Of a DNA stretch of 19,327 nucleotides, positions 13,663 to 19,327 are shown in pieces. The notes under the pieces are model-generated. The model did not search any database and had not been told where the DNA came from. It saw only the letters and a list, made by a program, of their open reading frames with translations. Origin of the DNA: Candidatus Atribacteria bacterium 4572_76 (GTDB taxonomy: Bacteria > Atribacterota > Phoenicimicrobiia > Phoenicimicrobiales > Phoenicimicrobiaceae); assembly GCA_002084865.1 (NCBI GenBank), contig NBMG01000002.1, positions 1-19,327 on the forward strand, read 5' to 3'. The stretch's first letter is position 1, and each line of letters begins with the position of its first letter. Made by a program: the position numbers and the translations under genes.

Positions 13663-15132
13663 ATGAAAGAGAAGATTAATACAAATAAAGATAAATGGTT
13701 GCAAGAAATTGCCACACAAAAGGAGATTCAGAGCACTCTAAAGGCAATTATTCATTCTACCGATGATGCTATTTCAGTAGTAGATGAAAATGGTTTACAT
13801 ACTATTATTAATCCTGCTTATACCCGGCTCGCAGGACTAACAGAAGAAGATGTATTAGGGAAACCGCCTACCATTGATATTCCTGATGAGGGCGAAAGTA
13901 TGCATTTAAAAGTACTGAGAACCAGGAAACCGGTACACGGAGTGAGAATGCGTGTTGGGCCTAATCGTAAAGAGGTAATAGTGAATGTAGCACCGGTTAT
14001 AGTAGAAGGGATTTTGAAAGGTAGTGTGGCGGTGATACATGATGTTTCGGAAATAGAATATTTGAATAAGGAATTAAAGAGGGTCAAACAAAGGGTTAGA
14101 CATTTAGAATCGAAATATACTTTTGAAGATATTGTAGGGAAAAGCAGGGGAATGGTTATCGCTAAAGAACAGGCCAGGAAAGCTGCCCAAACTCCAGCGA
14201 CCGTATTACTTCAGGGGGAAAGTGGAACCGGAAAAGAACTCTTCGCTCACGCCATACATCATATTAGTAAAAGAAAAAATCAGCAATTTATTCGGGTAAA
14301 CTGTTCTGCTTTAGTGGATACTTTATTAGAAAGTGAACTATTTGGTTATGAGGGAGGTTCATTTACCGGAGCCAAAAAGACCGGAAAGAAGGGACTATTC
14401 GAAGAAGCCAATAAGGGGACTATATTTTTAGATGAAATCGGAGTGATGAGCCTGAATTTACAGGCTAAGCTATTGAGGGTGCTTCAAGAAAAAGAGATTA
14501 TAAGAGTAGGGGGAAGAAGCCCTATTAATGTGGATGTTAGAATAATATCAGCTACTAATATTGATTTAAAAAATGCGGTAAAAGAAGGAAGGTTCAGGGA
14601 TGACCTTTATTACCGATTATATGTTATTCCTATCTATATCCCTCCTTTAAGGGAACGGAAAGAAGATGTGCCTCTCTTGGTTAACAATCTGATCAGAAAA
14701 TATAATCAGGATTTTGGAAGAAACATAAAAGGTATTTCGCCGGAAGCATTAAATATATTATCAGATTATTCCTGGCCGGGGAATGTAAGAGAATTAGAAA
14801 ATATAATTGAAAGAGCAGTAATAAATATGAAATTAAGTGAAGAATTAATTTTGCCCAAACATATTCCTCCCTTGACTGAACTAAATAAACTGGAAACAAT
14901 CGAAGAAAAACTAATTACCAATTCCAAGCCAGACAATTTAATTGATTATAATTTAGATAAAAATAATTTAAAGAAGATAAAAGATGATACAGAAAGGATA
15001 GCCTTAATAAATGCTTTGAGATCTACCAATGGGGATAGTGCAATGGCAGCAAAAAAGTTGGGAATCAGCCTGAGAAGTTTTTATTATAAAATCAAAAAGT
15101 ATAATATTAAGAAGATATATGAGTATAGATAA
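13663..15132 (+). CDS. Sigma-54-dependent transcriptional activator with PAS domain
   Basis: This 489-aa enhancer-binding protein uses ATP to remodel RNA polymerase carrying sigma-54. Domains in order: a PAS sensor at about residues 24-130; a linking coiled coil at about 130-150; an AAA+ domain at about 155-385 with Walker A GESGTGKE (185-192), the sigma-54 contact loop GSFTGA (232-237, usually GAFTGA), Walker B GTIFLDEIG (252-260) and sensor II WPGNVREL (371-378); and a Fis-type helix-turn-helix at about 445-485. There is no receiver domain, so it probably senses a small molecule or redox state, not a kinase signal. The ATG at 13663 has AAGG about 10 bases upstream. The genes downstream and the -24/-12 promoter at 15530-15547 suggest a BkdR-like regulator of amino-acid or acyl-CoA fermentation; this role is inferred from context. 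Confidence 0.92.
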   Translation: MKEKINTNKDKWLQEIATQKEIQSTLKAIIHSTDDAISVVDENGLHTIINPAYTRLAGLTEEDVLGKPPTIDIPDEGESMHLKVLRTRKPVHGVRMRVGPNRKEVIVNVAPVIVEGILKGSVAVIHDVSEIEYLNKELKRVKQRVRHLESKYTFEDIVGKSRGMVIAKEQARKAAQTPATVLLQGESGTGKELFAHAIHHISKRKNQQFIRVNCSALVDTLLESELFGYEGGSFTGAKKTGKKGLFEEANKGTIFLDEIGVMSLNLQAKLLRVLQEKEIIRVGGRSPINVDVRIISATNIDLKNAVKEGRFRDDLYYRLYVIPIYIPPLRERKEDVPLLVNNLIRKYNQDFGRNIKGISPEALNILSDYSWPGNVRELENIIERAVINMKLSEELILPKHIPPLTELNKLETIEEKLITNSKPDNLIDYNLDKNNLKKIKDDTERIALINALRSTNGDSAMAAKKLGISLRSFYYKIKKYNIKKIYEYR

Positions 15133-15174
15133 AAGCTAAAAGCGAAAAACCTAAAACCATAATTCAAAATTCAA
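15133..15174. repeat. 7-bp-period array after the activator gene
   Basis: Units AAGCTAA, AAGCGAA, AAACCTA, AAACCAT, AATTCAA and AATTCAA start immediately after the stop codon. The period is kept although the units diverge. Confidence 0.6.
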
Positions 15175-15203
15175 AATATTTTGCATAAACTATTGTTTTT
15201 AGT

Positions 15204-15313
15204 GTAGGGAGCGGATTCATCCGCACCGATAAATCGAACCCCTTTGATAGGCGAAACACACTTGCCCTAAGGTTTTATATTGAACATTGAGGGCGTATGC
15301 AATACGACCCTAC
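15204..15313. repeat. Decayed REP-like composite palindromes
   Basis: GTAGGGA (15204-15210) is followed by GCGGAT-TC-ATCCGC (15211-15224), CGAT-AA-ATCG (15227-15236) and AACCCCT, a degraded copy of the composite family. A further stem, GGG-CGTAT-GCA-ATACG-A-CCCTAC, lies at 15291-15313. No gene is seen here. Confidence 0.7.
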
Positions 15314-15380
15314 CAACCAACTAACTAATTTTATATGAGATGCAAATTAGTTTCACACCGTAAGCCTAGGCCATGTATAA

Positions 15381-15434
15381 TGCAATTTATAGACACAAAT
15401 TGCACAGACTGCAATAAATTGCAATAAAATGCAG
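15381..15434 (+). promoter_or_regulatory. Probable upstream activating sites for the sigma-54 activator
   Basis: TGCAATTT (15381-15388) and AAATTGCA (15397-15404) form an 8-bp inverted repeat. TGCAAT-AA-ATTGCA follows at 15410-15423, with another TGCA at 15430. TGCA cores lie at 15381, 15401, 15410, 15420 and 15430, about 100-150 bp upstream of the -24/-12 promoter, the normal distance for enhancer sites. That the neighbouring activator binds here is inferred. Confidence 0.55.
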
Positions 15435-15469
15435 TAAAATACAAAAAACAAAATATGCTATTTATTTAC

Positions 15470-15505
15470 AAAATGGCTTTTAACAGTTAATAAAAGCCAT
15501 TTTTT
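15470..15505 (+). terminator. Rho-independent terminator between activator gene and butyrate kinase operon
   Basis: AAAATGGCTTTTA (15470-15482) pairs with TAAAAGCCATTTT (15491-15503) around an 8-nt loop and runs into a T-tract. It lies between the enhancer-like sites and the sigma-54 promoter, and should stop read-through from the activator gene. Confidence 0.85.
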
Positions 15506-15529
15506 GTTTTATTTCCCTTACTTAATAAA

Positions 15530-15547
15530 TTGGCATAAAAATTGCTT
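15530..15547 (+). promoter_or_regulatory. Sigma-54 (-24/-12) promoter of the butyrate kinase operon
   Basis: TTGGCATAAAAATTGCTT matches the consensus TTGGCAC-N5-TTGCT closely. GG at 15532-15533 and GC at 15544-15545 are separated by exactly 10 bases. Transcription should start near 15557, leaving a leader of about 12 nt that still includes the ribosome binding site GCGGAGG. Confidence 0.85.
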
Positions 15548-15568
15548 ACTTAATAAGCGGAGGCGTAT

Positions 15569-16657
15569 ATGAAAAGAAAATTGAAAATACTGGTAATTAA
15601 TCCCGGCTCAACCTCTACTGCTATCGCTCTTTTTGAAGATGATAAATTATTGGATAAAGAGACAATAAGGCATAGTTCGGAAAAATTGTCGAAGTATATA
15701 AAAATATTCGATCAACACAAGTTTAGAGAAGAAATAATTTTAAATTTTTTAAAGAAAAAGAATATCAACATTAACTCTTTAGATGCTATAGTAGGCAGAG
15801 GGGGAGTATTGAAGCCCGTCAAAAGCGGAGCTTATAGAATAAATAAGTTAATGCTGGAAGATTTAAAGGAAAGACCACGGGTAGAACACGCCTCAAATTT
15901 AGGAGCAGTAATTGCCTATGATCTGGCTCAAAAAATAGGAGTTCCGTCTTTTATTGTTGATTCAGTAGCAGTCGATGAATTGGAGCCCGTTGCTCGAATT
16001 TCCGGGATGTCTGATATTGAGAGAGAAAGCCTATGCCATGTCCTTAATTTAAAAGCAGCGGCAAGAAAAGTAGCTCAGGAATTAGGTAAATCTTACCAAG
16101 AATTAAACTTAATAGTCGTTCATTTGGGAGGAGGAATTTCGGTAAGCGCTCATCGTAAGGGAAGAATGATTGATGTAAACAATGCCAGCGCAGAAGGGCC
16201 ATTTAGTCCTGAGAGAACCGGGGGACTGCCCAGTGTAGAATTAGTAAAATTGTGTTATTCACAGAAATATACTCTCCGGGAAATGTTAAAGAAACTTATT
16301 GGAGGGGGTGGATTGGTAGATTACCTGGGAACAAATAATTTGTTAGAAGTGGAAGAAAGAATTACCAAGGGAGACAAGAAAGCTAAACTATTATATCAAG
16401 CCATGGCCTATCAAATAGCCAAAGAGATAGCAGCAATGGCAGCTGTGTTAAAGGGAAAAGTGAATGCCATAGTTATTACTGGCAATGGAGCAAGGGATAA
16501 AGGAGTATTGGGTAAAACTTTTGTGAATTGGATAAAAGAAAGGGTTAATTTTATTGCCCCTGTTACCGTATATCCGGGAACTGATGAGATGAAAGCTCTG
16601 GCCTTAGGAGCAATCAGAGTATTAAAAGGCGAAGAAGAAGCCTTAGAATATAGATAA
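15569..16657 (+). CDS. buk: Butyrate kinase (first copy)
   Basis: Butyrate kinase converts butyryl phosphate (or branched-chain acyl phosphates) and ADP to the acid and ATP. The 362-aa protein belongs to the acetate/butyrate kinase (ASKHA) fold: the N-terminal phosphate loop NPGSTST at residues 11-17, GRGG at 76-79, VEHASNLGA at about 105-113, VVHLGGGISVSAH at 183-195, AEGPFSPERTGGLP at 208-221, and the C-terminal YPGTDEMKALALGAIRVL. The length is typical. One unusual spot is ITGNGARDKG (303-312), where relatives commonly have a TGG-type turn. The ATG at 15569 has GCGGAGG close upstream, and the sigma-54 promoter drives it. An aminotransferase follows, and a second butyrate kinase begins at 18966. 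Branched-chain or other acyl substrates are possible. Confidence 0.92.
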   Translation: MKRKLKILVINPGSTSTAIALFEDDKLLDKETIRHSSEKLSKYIKIFDQHKFREEIILNFLKKKNININSLDAIVGRGGVLKPVKSGAYRINKLMLEDLKERPRVEHASNLGAVIAYDLAQKIGVPSFIVDSVAVDELEPVARISGMSDIERESLCHVLNLKAAARKVAQELGKSYQELNLIVVHLGGGISVSAHRKGRMIDVNNASAEGPFSPERTGGLPSVELVKLCYSQKYTLREMLKKLIGGGGLVDYLGTNNLLEVEERITKGDKKAKLLYQAMAYQIAKEIAAMAAVLKGKVNAIVITGNGARDKGVLGKTFVNWIKERVNFIAPVTVYPGTDEMKALALGAIRVLKGEEEALEYR

Positions 16658-16689
16658 AGTAATAAATAAAAATAAAAGGAGTGAATATT

Positions 16690-17901
16690 ATGCCGATAAA
16701 TACAGAAGAGTTTTATTCTATTTTAGCTTCCAAGATGAAAGCTTCAGCTATTCGGGAGATTTTAAAATTAGTTCAAAATCCGGAAGTTATTTCTTTGGCG
16801 GGAGGAATGCCGGATCCCATAACTTTTCCGGTAGAAGAGATAAAGGAAATATCCCAGAATATTTTTAATAAAAAAAGTGCTCAAGCCTTACAGTATAGCA
16901 GTACCGAAGGATTACCCGAATTAAGACGATGTATTTTAGATCACCTGGCAAAAGATGGAAATAAGGGGGAGTTAGAAAATATAATTATTAGCTCCGGTTC
17001 GCAACAAGGATTAGATTTAGTAGGTAAAACATTTTTAAGTCCCGGAGATGTTGCCATAGTAGAATTGCCCAGCTATTTAGCTGCTTTAAACGCTTTTTAT
17101 AGTTATGGGGGAGAATTAGTAGGTATACCCATGGATGATGAAGGCATGCAGATGGATATACTAGAGGAAAAACTTACCCAACTTAAAAACGAAGGTAAAA
17201 AAGTTAAGTTCATATATACTATTTCCAATTTTCAAAATCCTGCAGGAGTAACCATGTCTCTGGCTCGACGAAAGAAAATAATCGAAATTGCTCATAAATT
17301 CAATGTATTTATTGTAGAAGATAACCCTTATGAAAAACTCAGATTTGAAGGAGAACCAACCCCCTCTATATATTCTCTGGAAAAAAATGGTTCTGTTATT
17401 AGCCTGGGTACTTTCTCTAAGATATTATGTCCCGGGTTGCGGCTGGCCTGGATCTTGGGCAATAAAGAAGTAATAAGGAAGATAGCCATACTGAAACAGG
17501 CAACCGATTTATGTACCAGTATCTTAAGCCAATTAATCGCTTGTGAGTACTGTCAATCAGGTAAGTTAGAAGAAAATATCAAATCTAATGTCCAAATTTA
17601 TAAGAAAAAAAGAGATACCATGCTAAATGCTTTAGAGAAATATTTCCCAAAAGAGACTGTCTGGACCAAACCGCAAGGCGGATTTTTTGTAGTTGCTACT
17701 TTGCCTGAGTATATAGATACCGGAGAGATGTTTAAAGAAGCAATCGAAGAAAAGGTGGCCTACGTACCCGGTGCTCCATTTTTTGCTGACAGAAAAGGCC
17801 AAAACACCATGCGGCTTTCTTTCTGTTTTCCGAGTGCGGAAGATATTGATGAAGGAATTAAAAGACTGGGAAAAGTAATTAAGAAGAATATTAAAGAATA
17901 A
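16690..17901 (+). CDS. PLP-dependent aminotransferase (fold type I, LysN/MocR-like)
   Basis: This 403-aa enzyme would move an amino group between an amino acid and a 2-oxo acid using pyridoxal phosphate. It shows the subgroup opening VISLAGGMPDPITFP (33-47) and LQYSSTEGLPELRR (67-80), then SNFQNPAGVTMS (179-190), VEDNPYEKLRF (209-219), the Schiff-base lysine K244 in LGTFSKILCPGLRLAW (239-254), and R375 in MRLSFCFP for the carboxylate. This group includes 2-aminoadipate, aromatic and branched-chain aminotransferases, and the substrate cannot be fixed here. ATG 16690 is chosen because AAGGAG lies eight bases upstream; GTG 16681 overlaps that site. Its place 32 nt after butyrate kinase suggests it feeds 2-oxo acids into acyl-CoA fermentation. 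Confidence 0.9.
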   Translation: MPINTEEFYSILASKMKASAIREILKLVQNPEVISLAGGMPDPITFPVEEIKEISQNIFNKKSAQALQYSSTEGLPELRRCILDHLAKDGNKGELENIIISSGSQQGLDLVGKTFLSPGDVAIVELPSYLAALNAFYSYGGELVGIPMDDEGMQMDILEEKLTQLKNEGKKVKFIYTISNFQNPAGVTMSLARRKKIIEIAHKFNVFIVEDNPYEKLRFEGEPTPSIYSLEKNGSVISLGTFSKILCPGLRLAWILGNKEVIRKIAILKQATDLCTSILSQLIACEYCQSGKLEENIKSNVQIYKKKRDTMLNALEKYFPKETVWTKPQGGFFVVATLPEYIDTGEMFKEAIEEKVAYVPGAPFFADRKGQNTMRLSFCFPSAEDIDEGIKRLGKVIKKNIKE

Positions 17902-17903
17902 AA

Positions 17904-17927
17904 GGGCACAATTCATTGTGCCCCTAT
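17904..17927. repeat. REP-like palindrome right after the aminotransferase stop
   Basis: GGGCACAATTCATTGTGCCC (17904-17923) plus CCTAT is identical over 23 bases to the copies at 9058 and 11504. It starts two bases after the stop codon and lacks a T-run, so it is more likely a repeat than a terminator. Confidence 0.8.
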
Positions 17928-17944
17928 AGCCTAATGATTAATTT

Positions 17945-17984
17945 AATTGGTGAATCGGAGGATTGGTAAATTGGTAAATTATTA
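17945..17984. repeat. 8-bp-period array (AATTGGTR x5)
   Basis: Units AATTGGTG, AATCGGAG, GATTGGTA, AATTGGTA and AATTATTA lie between the REP palindrome and the phosphate butyryltransferase gene. They share the first unit with the array at 13608-13647. Confidence 0.7.
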
Positions 17985-18020
17985 AAAATTTATTTTTAAT
18001 AAAGAGGTGACAAGAAAAAA

Positions 18021-18935
18021 ATGTTAAAGACTTTTGATGAAGTTTTAAATAAGGCAAAAGATTATGGTCCTAAAAAAATGGCGGTAGCTTCTGCCAATGC
18101 AGAAGATGTGTTAAAGGCAGTGGAGGCGGCCCGAAAGGAAGGACTTGCTGATTCAATTTTAGTCGGTGATAAAAAAGAAATTATTCGGATAGCTGATAAA
18201 CTAGGTATTGACCCCGTTAATTATGAGATAATTGACCGGCTTAATAAAACAGAAGCAGCCCGATGTGCCGTAGAATTAGTCCGAAACAAAAAGGCCTCTA
18301 TATTGATGAAAGGGATGATAGGAACAGCAAGAATACTAAAGGCTATTTTAAATAAAGAGATTGGTTTGCGGACCAATAGGATGCTCAGTCATGTTTATAC
18401 CCTGCAGATTAAAGGTTATAATCGTCTACTTACTATGACTGACGGGGCAATGAGCATCAGTCCTAATTTAGAACAGAAGGCTCAAATAATTCAGAATGCT
18501 ATCTATTATGCCCATTCAATGGGGATAGAGAAACCCAAAGTGGCAGTTGTGGCAGCATTGGAATTAGTGAATCCGGATATGCCGGCGACTATCGACGCAG
18601 CCTGTTTAGCTAAAATGAGCGAGAGAGGACAGATTGTTGGTGGAATAGTAGACGGACCGCTGGGTTTTGATAATGCTATTTCCAAAGAAGCGGCAGAACA
18701 CAAGGGAGTTGAAAGTCCGGTTTCCGGGGAAGTAGATATTGTATTGGTGCCAAATATTGAATCAGGAAATATTTTCGCCAAAGGTTTAGTCTATTTGGCT
18801 AATGCAGTACCGGCAGGGTTGCTTTTGGGGGCAAAGGCCCCGGTAGTATTAGTATCCCGCTCAGATAGTGCTCAGTCAAAATTATATTCTATCGCCCTGG
18901 GAGTATTAATGAGTGAGATGAATGAAATTAAATAA
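18021..18935 (+). CDS. ptb: Phosphate butyryltransferase
   Basis: This enzyme exchanges CoA for phosphate on butyryl-CoA or related acyl-CoAs, making the acyl phosphate used by butyrate kinase. The 304-aa protein matches the phosphate acetyl/butyryltransferase family. Features are the N-terminal KKMAVASANAEDVLKAVEAARKEGLA and ASILMKGMIGTARILKAIL (about 93-111), MTDGAMSISPNLEQKAQIIQNA at about 138-159, VDGPLGFDNAISKEAA (about 214-229), the SGEVDIVLVPNIESGNIFAKGLVYLANA stretch (about 236-263), and LGAKAPVVLVSRSDSAQSKLYSIAL near the end. The length is typical for Ptb and shorter than Pta. The ATG has AAAGAGGTGA upstream. It lies 119 nt after the aminotransferase and 30 nt before a second butyrate kinase, so ptb-buk is a coherent pair. 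Confidence 0.93.
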   Translation: MLKTFDEVLNKAKDYGPKKMAVASANAEDVLKAVEAARKEGLADSILVGDKKEIIRIADKLGIDPVNYEIIDRLNKTEAARCAVELVRNKKASILMKGMIGTARILKAILNKEIGLRTNRMLSHVYTLQIKGYNRLLTMTDGAMSISPNLEQKAQIIQNAIYYAHSMGIEKPKVAVVAALELVNPDMPATIDAACLAKMSERGQIVGGIVDGPLGFDNAISKEAAEHKGVESPVSGEVDIVLVPNIESGNIFAKGLVYLANAVPAGLLLGAKAPVVLVSRSDSAQSKLYSIALGVLMSEMNEIK

Positions 18936-18965
18936 GATTGAGTGATCTAAGAGAGGTGATATTTA

Positions 18966-19327
18966 ATGGTCAAAGATTATAAAATATTAGTGATAAATCC
19001 CGGTTCTACTTCTACTAAAGTAGCATTGTTTTCTAACGAGCAATTACTATTTGATAAAAAGATTGAGCATAGCAATGAAGAATTGCACGTTTTCCACAAG
19101 GTTATCGACCAATATGAATTTCGCCTGGACATAATATTAAATTTTTTAAAAGAAAAAGGCATTGACCATTCTGCTCTCGATGCGGTAGTTGGTAGAGGAG
19201 GATTATTAAATCCTATTTCCAGCGGCACTTACCGCGTAAATGATAAAATGTTAGAAGACCTTCGCAAGGGAGCACGCGGAGAGCATGCCTCTAATTTGGG
19301 AGGATTGCTTGCTCACGGAATTGCCGA
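18966..19327 (+). CDS. buk: Butyrate kinase (second copy, truncated by the window end)
   Basis: The first 120 residues of a second butyrate kinase are visible: VINPGSTSTKVALF with the phosphate loop at about residues 9-15, then IILNFLKEKGI, AVVGRGGLLNPISSGTYRVN, and GEHASNLGGLLAHGIA at the edge. It is clearly paralogous to the first copy at 15569, matching at roughly half of aligned positions by eye. The ATG has GAGAGGTGAT upstream and the spacing to ptb is 30 nt, so it is probably cotranscribed with ptb. The gene continues beyond the window and its catalytic C-terminal half is not seen. Confidence 0.92.
   Translation, partial: MVKDYKILVINPGSTSTKVALFSNEQLLFDKKIEHSNEELHVFHKVIDQYEFRLDIILNFLKEKGIDHSALDAVVGRGGLLNPISSGTYRVNDKMLEDLRKGARGEHASNLGGLLAHGIA

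Noticed and set aside
11422..17984. CRISPR array
   Set aside because: The tandem units are 7-8 bp without spacers and no cas genes are present, so none of the repeats qualifies.

Overview
The window is AT-rich, densely coded bacterial DNA with short intergenic gaps and strong AAGGAG-type ribosome binding sites. The gene content suggests an anaerobic bacterium. It carries butyrate kinase and phosphate butyryltransferase for making ATP from acyl-CoA, a sigma-54 activator next to them, the tlyA/nadK/recN neighbourhood typical of Firmicutes-like genomes, and a LolA-like periplasmic protein that points to a diderm envelope. A Firmicutes-related or Atribacterota/Thermotogota-like lineage fits, but the sequence alone does not fix the taxon.

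Layout. (1) Positions 1-4874: the first bases look like the 3' end of a tRNA-Ala or tmRNA (GCCTCCACCA), followed by an intrinsic terminator. Next come a compositionally distinct GNAT acetyltransferase, a nest of inverted repeats, and a leftward pair made of a LolA-like lipoprotein-sorting protein and an MMPL/RND exporter split by a frameshift. The 11-bp sequence at the window start recurs at 4864, again just before a terminator, so this segment may be an island inserted at an RNA gene 3' end. (2) 4932-5276: REP-like palindromes. (3) 5277-8964, rightward: PerM/AI-2E permease, N-acetylmuramoyl-L-alanine amidase (stalk + AMIN + Amidase_3), GerMN lipoprotein-like protein and DUF212/YuiD, a probable envelope cluster. 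(4) 9155-13291, rightward: TlyA rRNA methyltransferase, a membrane-anchored PDDEXK-like protein, NAD kinase and RecN. (5) 13663-19327, rightward: a PAS-AAA+-Fis sigma-54 activator; an intergenic region with clustered TGCAAT half-sites, a terminator and a perfectly spaced -24/-12 promoter; then butyrate kinase 1, a fold-type I aminotransferase, phosphate butyryltransferase and the start of a second butyrate kinase, which runs off the window.

How the genes fit together. Block 5 looks like a regulated amino-acid fermentation module. The aminotransferase would supply 2-oxo acids. Oxidation to acyl-CoA would be encoded elsewhere. Phosphate butyryltransferase and butyrate kinase would then convert acyl-CoA to the free acid with ATP formation. 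The activator probably binds the TGCAAT cluster and drives the sigma-54 promoter in front of the first kinase, much as BkdR does in Bacillus.

The gaps between genes are rich in two kinds of unusual repeat. One is a composite palindrome family with constant GTAGGGG/CCCCTAC ends and variable but self-complementary inner stems. The other is a set of short arrays with a strict 7- or 8-bp period but unrelated unit sequences. No CRISPR array, rRNA, complete tRNA, transposase or integrase is visible.
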